Source: Dorea sp. AM10-31 (lineage in GTDB: Bacteria > Bacillota > Clostridia > Lachnospirales > Lachnospiraceae). From it: a stretch of DNA of 64,000 nt. Below the pieces are notes generated by a model, which was not told the origin of the DNA, searched no databases, and saw only the letters and a list, made by a program, of their open reading frames with translations. The translations under genes and the position numbers were made by a program. Numbering within the stretch: position 1 is the stretch's first letter; each line of letters opens with the position of its first letter. Where the stretch lies: the NCBI RefSeq assembly GCF_003435815.1, contig NZ_QTUV01000011.1, positions 1 to 64,000 of the forward strand. Direction: 5' to 3'. Below, piece by piece: positions 7,827-15,181 of this stretch.

Positions 7827-7863
7827 AAAAAGCAGTTGATTCTAAGTGAGTCAACTGCTTTTT
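7827..7863 (+). terminator. Intrinsic terminator after feoB
   Basis: AAAAAGCAGTTGA and TCAACTGCTTTTT form a perfect 13-bp stem with an 11-base loop. Confidence 0.92.
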
Positions 7864-7867
7864 ATTA

Positions 7868-7950
7868 GTGCGACGGAGAAATGCGTCATGCTTGCATGGC
7901 AACATTTGACGAACGCTAATTTAATGAAAAAACTCGTAAAGCGTATTTTG
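7868..7950 (+). repeat. Dispersed repeat family 2, copy 1
   Basis: Directly after the feoB terminator. The part 7896-7950 aligns without gaps over 55 bases with 60437-60491, which also follows a terminator (41 of 55 identical by eye). The best-kept blocks are ATGGC, TGACGA-N-CGCTAAT, AAAACTC and AGCGT-N-TTTTG. The preceding AGTGCGAC resembles AGTGCGCC after the terminator at 10299-10335. No coding potential is apparent. Confidence 0.6.
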
Positions 7951-7971
7951 TTCATTGTGATGTACATTATT

Positions 7972-8337
7972 TTAACGCTCTGCAATGTATTTTTTAATCG
8001 CTTCAAAACTTTGTCCGCTTATTACATGTTCAATACGGCAGGCATCTTCAACAGCAATGTCGGCATCGACACCGATGGATGTTAGCCAGCCGGTAAGGAA
8101 AGTATGACGTTCATAAATCTTGTTTGCAATCTCCAGACCACTTCCTGTCAGATGGATATGTCCGTTCTCGTCTACTTTAATGTAATTGTCAGCACGCAGA
8201 TTCTTCATAGCGACGCTGACGCTTGGCTTTGAGTAGGATAACTCCTGGGCAATGTCGATCGAGCGTACATTACCAAGACGGTTTTGAAGAACGAGGATCG
8301 TTTCCAGATAGTCTTCGGCAGATTCCCTTATAACCAA
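7972..8337 (-). CDS. DtxR/MntR-family iron-dependent transcriptional repressor
   Basis: A 121-residue two-domain regulator: N-terminal winged helix (about 1-70, SAEDYLETILVLQ then VRSIDIAQELSYSKPSVSVAMKNL) and a dimerisation/metal-binding helix domain with ERHTFLTGWLTSIGV, DACRIEHVIS and the final helix. It lacks the SH3-like third domain of DtxR/IdeR. The start is TTG, chosen because GAGGTG is correctly placed upstream and no ATG is available. Its gene lies between feoB and the iron-related genes, and TTAG-N6-CTAA sites overlap two promoters of the locus, so it is the likely Fe(II)-dependent repressor of both. Confidence 0.9.
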   Translation of the reverse strand: MVIRESAEDYLETILVLQNRLGNVRSIDIAQELSYSKPSVSVAMKNLRADNYIKVDENGHIHLTGSGLEIANKIYERHTFLTGWLTSIGVDADIAVEDACRIEHVISGQSFEAIKKYIAER

Positions 8338-8388
8338 TACAGATCACCTCTTTTCATATGAAATCTTTTGTTTCCAACATTTAAATTC

Positions 8389-8417
8389 ATTATAGCACAG
8401 AAATAAAGTGTCAGCAA
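8389..8417 (-). promoter_or_regulatory. Promoter of the dtxR-family gene
   Basis: Minus strand: TTGCTG (8417-8412), 17-base spacer, TATAAT (8394-8389). It has no TTAG-type operator, so the repressor seems not to use that motif on itself. Confidence 0.6.
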
Positions 8418-8428
8418 CGAAACAATAA

Positions 8429-8445
8429 TTATCAGAAAATGATAA
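8429..8445. promoter_or_regulatory. Palindrome TTATCA-N5-TGATAA between divergent promoters
   Basis: TTATCAGAAAATGATAA is a perfect 6-bp inverted repeat with a 5-base centre, built of the same TTATCA / TGATAA half-sites as the Fur-like boxes but in the opposite order. It lies 12 bases upstream of the dtxR -35 and 20 bases upstream of the facing TTGACA. Confidence 0.4.
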
Positions 8446-8464
8446 AAAATATTTAATAATGGTA

Positions 8465-8498
8465 TTGACAGACAATGATGGTTAGCATATACTAACTA
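8465..8498 (+). promoter_or_regulatory. Promoter with DtxR-type operator for the Cys-rich protein / fur-like genes
   Basis: TTGACA at 8465-8470, a 17-base spacer and TATACT at 8488-8493. GTTAGCATATACTAAC (8481-8496) is an almost perfect dyad over the -10, extended by TA to match the feo site at 16 of 17 positions. Confidence 0.8.
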
Positions 8499-8507
8499 TT
8501 ATAAAAA

Positions 8508-8522
8508 TGAAAATACTTATCA
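8508..8522 (+). promoter_or_regulatory. Fur-like box upstream of the Cys-rich protein gene
   Basis: TGAAAATACTTATCA matches 12 of 14 positions of TGATAAT-N-ATTATCA and sits nine bases after the DtxR-type operator, close to the ribosome site. The Fur-family protein encoded downstream could bind here. Confidence 0.55.
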
Positions 8523-8538
8523 TTTAGGAGGCGATCAT

Positions 8539-8676
8539 ATGGCAACTTTTATTGTCGGAGCAGTAGTACTTGCAGTTGTTGGACTGATTATCAGAAGTAT
8601 GGTTAAAGATAAAAAGAACGGAAAATCATTACAGTGTGGATGTGATTGTAAACATTGTAATGGACATTGTCACTAA
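8539..8676 (+). CDS. FeoB-associated Cys-rich membrane protein
   Basis: A 45-residue protein: one N-terminal membrane helix (about residues 3-20), a short basic stretch MVKDKKNGK and a Cys/His tail with Cys33, Cys35, Cys37, Cys40 and Cys44 and His39, His43, His45. This is the layout of the small FeoB-associated Cys-rich proteins found beside feoB in Firmicutes. The start follows AGGAGG. It is the first gene of a unit with the Fur-like regulator and lies behind a DtxR-type operator. The tail probably binds or hands over iron at the membrane, but this is inferred. Confidence 0.82.
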   Translation: MATFIVGAVVLAVVGLIIRSMVKDKKNGKSLQCGCDCKHCNGHCH

Positions 8677-8694
8677 TCGGGGAGGAAGGTACCT

Positions 8695-9138
8695 ATGGCA
8701 TACGAAAATTCCAATCAGAATTATCAGAGAACGAAGATGCAGAAAGATATGATCATCAAGCGGCTGAGAGAGGAAGGGTGCAGAATCACCAAACAGAGAC
8801 GGATGCTTCTGGATGTGATTCTGGAAGAAGAGTGTTCCTGCTGCAAAGAGATTTATTATCGGGCATCCAAGGTAGACCCGGGTATTGGAACGGCTACGGT
8901 TTATCGTATGGTAAATAAGCTGGAAGAGATTGGAGCTATCAGCAGGAAGAACATGTATAAGATCTCATGCAGTGCAGAGTGTGACCGTGAAGATGCATGT
9001 ACGGTGGAATTTGATGATAATACAGTAAAGCATTTTTCAGCAAAGACATGGAATCGCGTGATTCTGGCAGGCTTGAAAGCATATGGCTATGTGAATGATC
9101 AGAAAATCCGCAGTGTAGAGATGCAGTCTTGCATGTAA
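8695..9138 (+). CDS. Divergent Fur-family transcriptional regulator
   Basis: A 147-residue protein whose N-terminal winged helix is clearly Fur-like (MIIKRLREEGCRITKQRRMLLDVIL, and GTATVYRMVNKLEEIGAI at 65-82). The regulatory half is unusual: the His-rich HHHxH metal site and paired CxxC zinc motifs of Fur/Zur/PerR are absent. Instead there are CSCC (Cys47, 49, 50), Cys92-x3-Cys96-x5-Cys102 and a penultimate Cys146. It lies 18 bases after the FeoB-associated gene, in an iron-controlled unit with Fur-like boxes upstream. It may sense metal or redox state through cysteines; that function is inferred. Confidence 0.82.
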   Translation: MAYENSNQNYQRTKMQKDMIIKRLREEGCRITKQRRMLLDVILEEECSCCKEIYYRASKVDPGIGTATVYRMVNKLEEIGAISRKNMYKISCSAECDREDACTVEFDDNTVKHFSAKTWNRVILAGLKAYGYVNDQKIRSVEMQSCM

Positions 9139-9199
9139 GAGTCATAGCAGATTCAGAAGAGACAGTAATATAGAAAAAAAACAATGGGAAGGAATTGCA

Positions 9200-9565
9200 A
9201 TGGCAACAATCGTAATTTGTCTGATTCTGGTTGTAATTTGTATAGTCGGAATCAGAAGTATGATAAATCGAACAGCACACGGCTGTTGCGGCGGTGGCGG
9301 AGATAATGTGAAGAAGGTTAAGGTTGAAGATAAGAATGTGTCACATTATCCGTACACATGCACAGTCGGAGTCAGTGGAATGACCTGTTCCAATTGCAAA
9401 AAGAGAGTTGAGAATGCATTTAACGAAAAAGAAGGTGTTTATGCAGTCGTAAATCTTGCGAAAGCGCAGGCAGTTATACATATGAAGGAAAAAATGCCGG
9501 AAGATGAGATTATGAGCACGATTTGGCAGAGCGGTTATGAACCGGACGGATTAAAATTTTCCTAA
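9200..9565 (+). CDS. Membrane-anchored HMA-domain protein
   Basis: A 121-residue protein with an N-terminal membrane helix (about 2-19, IVICLILVVICIVGI), a linker with CCGGGG (Cys29-Cys30) and a C-terminal HMA domain (about 52-120) with a full GMTCSNC site (Cys63 and Cys66). The first 35 residues resemble the FeoB-associated Cys-rich proteins (membrane helix, IRSM, then Cys/Gly stretch), so it looks like a fusion of that module to a metallochaperone. It is the last gene of the iron-controlled unit, 61 bases after the Fur-like gene. MTCxxC usually means Cu(I) or Zn(II); the metal here is not known. Confidence 0.82.
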   Translation: MATIVICLILVVICIVGIRSMINRTAHGCCGGGGDNVKKVKVEDKNVSHYPYTCTVGVSGMTCSNCKKRVENAFNEKEGVYAVVNLAKAQAVIHMKEKMPEDEIMSTIWQSGYEPDGLKFS

Positions 9566-9571
9566 AAGAAA

Positions 9572-9600
9572 ATGACATTTCTATCTTGACGCTTTATAAT
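9572..9600 (+). promoter_or_regulatory. Promoter of the DUF3841-like gene
   Basis: ATGACA (9572-9577), a 17-base spacer and a perfect TATAAT (9595-9600), starting seven bases after the previous stop codon. No terminator separates it from the upstream unit. Confidence 0.55.
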
Positions 9601-9656
9601 AAAACCAGAGGAAAGAGCGGATAAAGTGATCTGCAGACGGATAAGGAGGAAATGTC

Positions 9657-10268
9657 ATGGGGAAGATGATAAGACTGTATACCAGACAGAACGATAAAAC
9701 ACTCAGGCAACTTGAGCGGGATGGAAGAATTATCAACCACCGCGCATATGTAGAGATGCATTTTGGAGATATTGCTCCACTCTTTATGGAAAGTTATGAC
9801 TGGTTTACAAAAGAAGCAGCGAAGATGCTTCCAAAGCCGGAAGATGTGCATGCACCGATCTGGTGTTCCATCAGCAAAGATAACTGTTTAAAACCGATTC
9901 CGGGAACCGTCGTGTATGTACTGGAAGTACCGGAAGATAAGGTTATTTATTTTGACGATGTGAAATGGGATTATGTACTGAATCGGATATACCTGCCGAA
10001 TAATGATGAAGATGCGGCGGCCTATAAGAAGCATCTGAAAGAGATCGGAGTAAGCAACAGTTTTGAATTCTTTGAAGGACGTTATAAAGGAATGTATCCG
10101 GAAGAAGTTGCAAAGATTCGGGAGAGCTGGAAGAGAGCATTCCGGATTGATAAATGGACGATCTTCAATGTCTGTGGCAATATCTGGGAAATCAGAAAAG
10201 AGTGGGTGCGTAAAATCGTTCATCCGGGAGAGGAGATTCCGGCTGATACAGATCTGATTGAAGGATAA
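9657..10268 (+). CDS. DUF3841-like protein of unknown function
   Basis: A 203-residue soluble protein without signal peptide or membrane helix. It starts MGKMIRLYTRQNDKTLRQLERDGRII and has conserved-looking aromatic and acidic stretches (YDWFTKEAAKMLPKP, APIWCSISKD, YVLEVPEDKVIYFDD, WDYVLNRIYLP). From memory this resembles the DUF3841 family; no catalytic motif is recognised. A good AAGGAGG ribosome site and its own promoter support translation. It stands alone between the iron locus and an acyltransferase gene on the opposite strand. Confidence 0.7.
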   Translation: MGKMIRLYTRQNDKTLRQLERDGRIINHRAYVEMHFGDIAPLFMESYDWFTKEAAKMLPKPEDVHAPIWCSISKDNCLKPIPGTVVYVLEVPEDKVIYFDDVKWDYVLNRIYLPNNDEDAAAYKKHLKEIGVSNSFEFFEGRYKGMYPEEVAKIRESWKRAFRIDKWTIFNVCGNIWEIRKEWVRKIVHPGEEIPADTDLIEG

Positions 10269-10298
10269 AGGTATAAAGACAATATACGTCATCACCAT

Positions 10299-10335
10299 AA
10301 AAAGAAGACTTCTGAAGTACAGAGGTCTTCTTTTT
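10299..10335 (+). terminator. Terminator between the DUF3841-like and acyltransferase genes
   Basis: AAGAAGACTTCTG pairs with CAGAGGTCTTCTT (one wobble) around AAGTA, flanked by A and T runs, so it can serve both convergent genes. Confidence 0.88.
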
Positions 10336-10337
10336 AT

Positions 10338-10375
10338 ATGAGTGCGCCAGGCGGCGTACGTCGCTAATGAAGGAA
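10338..10375 (+). repeat. Dispersed repeat family 2, shortened copy
   Basis: AGTGCGCCAGG followed by GTACGTCGCTAATGAAGG, right after a terminator. The order AGTGCG-C and CGCTAAT-N-AA repeats that at 7868-7925, with the middle deleted. Similarity is short, so the assignment is tentative. Confidence 0.35.
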
Positions 10376-10380
10376 AGTCT

Positions 10381-11496
10381 TTAATCTGCTCTGTTAGTGG
10401 AAAGGGTACAGCTAAACAACTGCAGCGTTCCAGGTTCCAGTGCCGGATTGGAAACTTCCAGATAATGCACAGGAAGAAAACGGAACGGGAAAGCTAACTG
10501 TTGTATGGAAAGTTTAAGTACTGCAGGAAGATTGGAAACCAGGCCGGTCAGTCTGCTGAATGGCAATGCAGAAAACAGCAGTGCCAGAGCCGTACAGAAG
10601 AAGAGCAGAATGAGAGATTCTGTCAGAGTATCCACATGATCCAGCAGTGTTGTACATTCTTTCAGATAAGAATAGGTCAGTCCGTGAAACAGATAAATTG
10701 CCATTGTCCGGCTTCCAATATAGGAAAGCAGATTCTGGCGGTCTGTGATAAGACTAAAAATAGCAAATGTAAGAATGAAGCTTACTGCATAACAGAATAA
10801 CCGGCAAAAGATTCCTTCGGCGTTTGTCTGTCCTAAGAAATCATAATTGTATCTGCCATAAAAAATTTTCGGCGAATATTCTGTGTGTGTTTCATCTAAA
10901 ATCAAATAAAGAATAAATGTTGCAATAACACATGCGGAAAAGAGCTGGCATTTTCTTGTGCGGAGAGTATTTAGAGTATCTCTGGAAAATATAGTTCCGG
11001 CGAGGAAAAATGGATAAAATACAAGAATCCTCGGCAGGCTTAAAAAATTGTCAGCCATATCACTGCATCCGATCAAGAGCCCAAGTCCGACAGAAAGCAA
11101 CATATAGTATGGAAGCTTTTTGAAATACGGTGTGACAGCTCTCCATGCAAATAAAGCCAAAATATACCAAAGGGAGAACTTCGGATATAACAGATATAAG
11201 CTGGTTTCTTTATGAAGTACATAAATATAGAAGAAATAATATATAAATTCATAAATCAAATACGGAATAACCAGTTTTTGAAATAATTTTGCAAAAGTCA
11301 GTTCACGTTTGGAAAAATAGCCGGATATGAAAATGAATGCCGGCATATGAAAGGACACAATCAGCCATTTTAAAGTATATAAAAAATCATTATTGCGATA
11401 GGATGGCTCGGTAAAATGTCCGATGATGACCAGAATGATCAATAATACTTTGTAGTTATCGAATAAATAATCTCTTTGTCTGTTCTTTGATTCCAT
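10381..11496 (-). CDS. Acyltransferase family 3 membrane protein
   Basis: A 371-residue polytopic membrane protein, with about ten hydrophobic helices, of the acyltransferase-3 type that O-acetylates or O-succinylates surface polysaccharides and lipids. Family traits are the early DNYKVLLIILVIIGH (His at about residue 27), FHMPAFIFISGYFSKRE with the conserved SGY-F-R/K block, and YLFHGLTYSYLKE near the end. GGAG lies eight bases before the ATG. It is a single gene with no polysaccharide genes nearby, so its substrate cannot be told. Confidence 0.85.
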   Translation of the reverse strand: MESKNRQRDYLFDNYKVLLIILVIIGHFTEPSYRNNDFLYTLKWLIVSFHMPAFIFISGYFSKRELTFAKLFQKLVIPYLIYEFIYYFFYIYVLHKETSLYLLYPKFSLWYILALFAWRAVTPYFKKLPYYMLLSVGLGLLIGCSDMADNFLSLPRILVFYPFFLAGTIFSRDTLNTLRTRKCQLFSACVIATFILYLILDETHTEYSPKIFYGRYNYDFLGQTNAEGIFCRLFCYAVSFILTFAIFSLITDRQNLLSYIGSRTMAIYLFHGLTYSYLKECTTLLDHVDTLTESLILLFFCTALALLFSALPFSRLTGLVSNLPAVLKLSIQQLAFPFRFLPVHYLEVSNPALEPGTLQLFSCTLSTNRAD

Positions 11497-11667
11497 AATA
11501 TCTGCTCCTGGATTAGCGAATAGATTTTAAAAACGCATTTATTTTACTCTTTTTTATTTCTGCGGACAAGATAAAAATTGCATAAAAATGTAATAAAATT
11601 GTAATATAATCTTAACAAAATTAATGTTTTTCAGAGCAAACAAAAGAAAGAGTTAGGTTGTTGACAC

Positions 11668-11696
11668 TTGTATCAATTCCAGATTTCTTATATAAT
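11668..11696 (+). promoter_or_regulatory. Promoter of the IMP cyclohydrolase / AICAR transformylase unit
   Basis: TTGTAT (11668-11673), a 17-base spacer and TATAAT (11691-11696). A consensus TTGACA at 11661-11666 overlaps just upstream but would give a 24-base spacer. Confidence 0.55.
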
Positions 11697-11740
11697 GAAT
11701 GCACAGCTTAAAACCAATCAGAAGAAGGAGACGTATTCTT

Positions 11741-12454
11741 ATGGAAATGTTAGCAATTGAAAAAGAACTGAAAGAAAATTCCTATCCAGGAAGAGGTATC
11801 GTTATAGGCAGAAGTGCAGACGGAAGTAAAGCTGTAACTGCCTATTTTATTATGGGAAGAAGTGAGAACAGCCGGAACCGTGTGTTTGTAGAAGACGGAC
11901 AGGGAATCCGTACGCAGGCATTTGATCCGGCGAAACTGACAGATCCGAGCCTGATCATCTATGCACCGGTTCGTGTACTGGGGAATAAGACGATCGTTAC
12001 AAACGGAGATCAGACCGATACGATCTATGAAGGTATGGATAAGCAGATGACATTCGAACAGTCATTGAGAAGCCGTGAATTTGAACCGGACGGACCGAAC
12101 TATACACCACGTATTTCCGGTATTATGCATATTGAGAAAGGAAAATACAACTATGCCATGTCTATTCTTAAGAGTAATAATGGTGATCCTTCCGGATGTA
12201 ACCGCTATACATTTGCATATGAGAATCCGGCAGCAGGAGAAGGACATTTCATTCATACATACCAGCATGATGCCAATCCACTGCCAAGCTTTGAGGGAGA
12301 GCCGAAGCTTGTTCAGATCCCGGATGGAATCGATGCATTTACAGAGCTTCTGTGGAGCAGCCTGAATGAAGACAATAAAGTATCTTTATTTGTACGTTAT
12401 ATTGATATCGAAACAGGAGAGTATGAGACAAGAATTGTCAACAAGAACCAGTAA
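11741..12454 (+). CDS. IMP cyclohydrolase (stand-alone)
   Basis: A 237-residue enzyme of the stand-alone IMP cyclohydrolase type, closing FAICAR to IMP in the last step of purine synthesis. Family-like stretches: SYPGRGIVIGRSADGSKAV near the N-terminus, FIMGRSENSRNRVF, SLIIYAPVR, TNGDQTDTIYEGM, EPDGPNYTPRISGI and GCNRYTFAYENP. An in-frame ATG 14 codons upstream lacks a ribosome site; AGGAG precedes the chosen ATG by ten bases. The next gene encodes the formyltransferase, so the two together replace bifunctional PurH. Confidence 0.87.
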   Translation: MEMLAIEKELKENSYPGRGIVIGRSADGSKAVTAYFIMGRSENSRNRVFVEDGQGIRTQAFDPAKLTDPSLIIYAPVRVLGNKTIVTNGDQTDTIYEGMDKQMTFEQSLRSREFEPDGPNYTPRISGIMHIEKGKYNYAMSILKSNNGDPSGCNRYTFAYENPAAGEGHFIHTYQHDANPLPSFEGEPKLVQIPDGIDAFTELLWSSLNEDNKVSLFVRYIDIETGEYETRIVNKNQ

Positions 12455-12459
12455 GAACA

Positions 12460-12486
12460 GAATATAGAGAATATAGAGAATATAGA
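12460..12486 (+). repeat. Three tandem copies of GAATATAGA
   Basis: Three perfect head-to-tail 9-base units lie between the cyclohydrolase and transformylase genes. The spacer is otherwise featureless, apart from the ribosome site of the next gene. Confidence 0.8.
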
Positions 12487-12516
12487 AATCACATATGAAA
12501 AGTCAGGAGTGTAAAC

Positions 12517-13695
12517 ATGAAAGAATTAGAATTAAAGTATGGTTGTAACCCGAATCAGAAACCATCTAAGATCTATATGAAGAATGGAAAAGATCTGCCG
12601 ATCCAAGTGTTAAACGGACGTCCGGGATATATTAATTTCCTGGATGCGTTTAATGGATGGCAGCTTGTAAGTGAGCTTAAGAAAGCAACCGGACTTCCGG
12701 CAGCAACTTCTTTTAAACATGTATCACCGGCAGGCGCTGCCGTAGGTCTTCCGCTGAGCGATACACTGGCTAAGATTTACTGGGTAGATGATCTTGGAGA
12801 GTTGTCTCCGCTAGCAAGTGCTTATGCAAGAGCAAGAGGAGCAGACCGTATGTCTTCCTTCGGTGATTTTATTTCGCTGTCTGATGTGTGCGATGTAGAT
12901 ACTGCAAAGCTGATCAAGAGAGAAGTGTCAGACGGTGTGATCGCACCGGGTTATGAGCCGGAAGCACTGGAGATTTTAAAAGCAAAGAAAAAAGGCAATT
13001 ACAATGTTATCCAGATCGATCCGGATTATGTACCGGATCCGATGGAGCACAAAGAAGTATTTGGAATTACTTTTGAGCAGGGACGAAATGAATTAAAGAT
13101 TGATGATGATTTCTTTGCTAAGATTGTGACTGAGAATAAAGAACTGACAGAGCAGGCAAAGATCGATCTTGCGATCTCTATGATCACTCTGAAATATACA
13201 CAGTCAAATTCCGTATGCTTTGTCAAAGACGGACAGGCAATTGGTATCGGAGCAGGACAGCAGTCACGTATCCACTGTACACGTCTGGCAGGTCAGAAAG
13301 CAGATAACTGGTGGTTAAGACAGTCTCCGCAGGTAATGAATCTTCCGTTTGTAGATGGAATCCGCCGTGCAGACAGAGATAATGCGATCGATCTTTACAT
13401 TGGTGAAGATTATATGGATGTACTTGCTGACGGGGCATGGGAGAATATTTTCAAAGAAAAACCGGAAGTATTTACAAGAGAAGCGAAGAGAGAATGGCTG
13501 GATAAGCTGACAGATGTATCACTTGGTTCGGATGCCTTCTTCCCATTTGGGGATAATATTGAACGTGCCCACAAGAGCGGTGTAAAATACATTGCACAGC
13601 CGGGTGGTTCTGTACGTGATGACAATGTGATCGATACATGTAACAAGTATGATATGGTAATGTCGTTTACAGGTATTCGTCTGTTCCATCACTAG
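12517..13695 (+). CDS. AICAR formyltransferase (stand-alone, PurH C-terminal type)
   Basis: A 392-residue enzyme that formylates AICAR with 10-formyl-tetrahydrofolate. It equals the transformylase half of PurH without the N-terminal cyclohydrolase domain. The catalytic Lys-His pair appears in TSFKHVSPAGAAVG (about residues 66-79), followed by family stretches SAYARARGADRMSSFGDF, KYTQSNSVCFVKDGQAIGIGAGQQSR and SDAFFPFGDNIERAHKSGV with PGGSVRDDNVI. It starts with ATG after AGGAG, 62 bases behind the cyclohydrolase gene, in one operon. Confidence 0.93.
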   Translation: MKELELKYGCNPNQKPSKIYMKNGKDLPIQVLNGRPGYINFLDAFNGWQLVSELKKATGLPAATSFKHVSPAGAAVGLPLSDTLAKIYWVDDLGELSPLASAYARARGADRMSSFGDFISLSDVCDVDTAKLIKREVSDGVIAPGYEPEALEILKAKKKGNYNVIQIDPDYVPDPMEHKEVFGITFEQGRNELKIDDDFFAKIVTENKELTEQAKIDLAISMITLKYTQSNSVCFVKDGQAIGIGAGQQSRIHCTRLAGQKADNWWLRQSPQVMNLPFVDGIRRADRDNAIDLYIGEDYMDVLADGAWENIFKEKPEVFTREAKREWLDKLTDVSLGSDAFFPFGDNIERAHKSGVKYIAQPGGSVRDDNVIDTCNKYDMVMSFTGIRLFHH

Positions 13696-13704
13696 ATCCA
13701 TTAC

Positions 13705-13739
13705 CAGAACAGCCGGGGAGCTCTCACCGGTTTGTTCTG
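13705..13739 (+). other. Hairpin downstream of the AICAR transformylase gene
   Basis: CAGAACA and TGTTCTG enclose an inner CCGG/CCGG pairing. There is no T run, so it may stabilise the 3' end or be a weak terminator ahead of the next gene, which has no clear promoter of its own. Confidence 0.45.
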
Positions 13740-13786
13740 TGCCACAGGAGTGTTGCACGAATATAAAACCAGGAAGGTGAAAATGA

Positions 13787-15181
13787 TTGAATAATCAATA
13801 TGATGTAATTATTATAGGAGCAGGTCCGTCAGGAATTTTCTGCGCCTATGAACTGACGCGGCAGAAACCGGATCTGAAAGTCCTTATGCTGGAAAAAGGA
13901 AGATCTATAGAAAAGCGACAGTGTCCGAAGCGTAAGACGAAAGTCTGCGTGGGATGTCAGCCGTGTTCCATCACAACCGGATTTGCAGGAGCAGGAGCAT
14001 TTTCCGATGGAAAATTATCGCTGTCACCGGATGTCGGCGGTACACTGCCGGAGATTTTAGGATATGAGAAAGCAGAAGAACTGATTCATGAGGCAGATGA
14101 TATTTATCTGAAATTCGGAGCAGATAAGAAGGTATACGGCATTGAAGACTATGAGGCAATCGAAGCAATTCGTACTAAAGCAATCCGTGCGAATCTGAAG
14201 CTGATCGAATGTCCGATCCGTCATCTGGGAACGGAAGAAGGTTATAAGATTTATACAAGACTGCAGGAACATCTGATAAAGAGCGGTGTTGAGATAAAAT
14301 TTATGACAATGGTGAAGAACATTCTGGTAGAAGATGGTGTTGCAAAAGGTGTGCTCACGGAGCAGGGCGAGGTGTTCTATGCACCGGAAATTGTAGCCGG
14401 AATCGGTCGTGAAGGTTCTGAGTGGTTTTCACATATCTGTAAGGAACATGGCATCGATACCAAGAATGGTACAGTAGATGTCGGTGTTCGTGTGGAAGTG
14501 CGTGATGAGATCATGAAGGAACTTAATGAGAAACTGTATGAAGCAAAGCTTGTATACTATACACCAACCTTTGATGATAAAGTGCGTGTATTCTGTACGA
14601 ATCCGTCAGGAGAAGTTGCGACAGAATATTATGATGACGGGCTTGCCGTTGTAAACGGACATGCTTATAAATCAAAAGATATGAAGACAAAGAATACGAA
14701 CTTTGCACTTCTTGTATCCAAGAATTTTACAGAGCCGTTTAAATCACCAATCGAATATGGTAAACATATCGCACAGCTTGGCAATATGTTAAGTGACGGT
14801 AAGATCCTGTTACAGAGATACGGAGATTTCCGCAGGGGAAGAAGAACAACAGAAGAGCGTCTTCACCGTAACAATATTACGCCGACACTGAAAGATGCAG
14901 TGCCGGGAGACCTGTCACTGGTATTTCCACACAGAATCATGGTTGCGATTGACGAGATGATCCAGGCACTTGATAAAGTAACACCGGGTATTGCGTCGGA
15001 TGAGACATTGCTGTATGGCGTGGAAGTGAAGTTCTATTCCAATAAAGTTGTAGTTGGACAGGATTTTGAGACCAGCATCAAAGGATTACGTGCGATGGGA
15101 GACGGTGCTTCCATTACAAGAGGACTGCAGCAGGCATCTGCGAATGGTCTGTGGGTAGCGCGCTGTATCCTTAATCAGTAG
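13787..15181 (+). CDS. FAD-dependent oxidoreductase (uncharacterised dehydrogenase)
   Basis: A 464-residue protein with an N-terminal dinucleotide-binding fold (YDVIIIGAGPSGIFCAYEL, GxGxxG at about 11-16) and a C-terminal FAD-closing segment (GLRAMGDGASITRGLQQASANG). Between them is a Cys-rich stretch CPKRKTKVCVGCQPC (Cys48, 56, 59, 62 approximately) followed by GFAGAGAFSDGKLSL, as in a widespread family of NAD(P)/FAD dehydrogenases of unknown substrate. The start is TTG with AGGAAGGTG seven bases upstream; the nearer ATG at 13783 runs into a stop after three codons in another frame. It overlaps the convergent TetR gene by 11 bases. Confidence 0.85.
   Translation: MNNQYDVIIIGAGPSGIFCAYELTRQKPDLKVLMLEKGRSIEKRQCPKRKTKVCVGCQPCSITTGFAGAGAFSDGKLSLSPDVGGTLPEILGYEKAEELIHEADDIYLKFGADKKVYGIEDYEAIEAIRTKAIRANLKLIECPIRHLGTEEGYKIYTRLQEHLIKSGVEIKFMTMVKNILVEDGVAKGVLTEQGEVFYAPEIVAGIGREGSEWFSHICKEHGIDTKNGTVDVGVRVEVRDEIMKELNEKLYEAKLVYYTPTFDDKVRVFCTNPSGEVATEYYDDGLAVVNGHAYKSKDMKTKNTNFALLVSKNFTEPFKSPIEYGKHIAQLGNMLSDGKILLQRYGDFRRGRRTTEERLHRNNITPTLKDAVPGDLSLVFPHRIMVAIDEMIQALDKVTPGIASDETLLYGVEVKFYSNKVVVGQDFETSIKGLRAMGDGASITRGLQQASANGLWVARCILNQ

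Noticed and set aside
7846..8085. Plus-strand ORF of 79 codons after feoB
   Set aside because: It begins inside the terminator stem, crosses a repeat and runs antisense into the DtxR-family gene.
12460..12486. Tandem GAATATAGA units as a CRISPR-like or regulatory array
   Set aside because: Units are 9 bases with no spacers; a simple slippage repeat is the better explanation.
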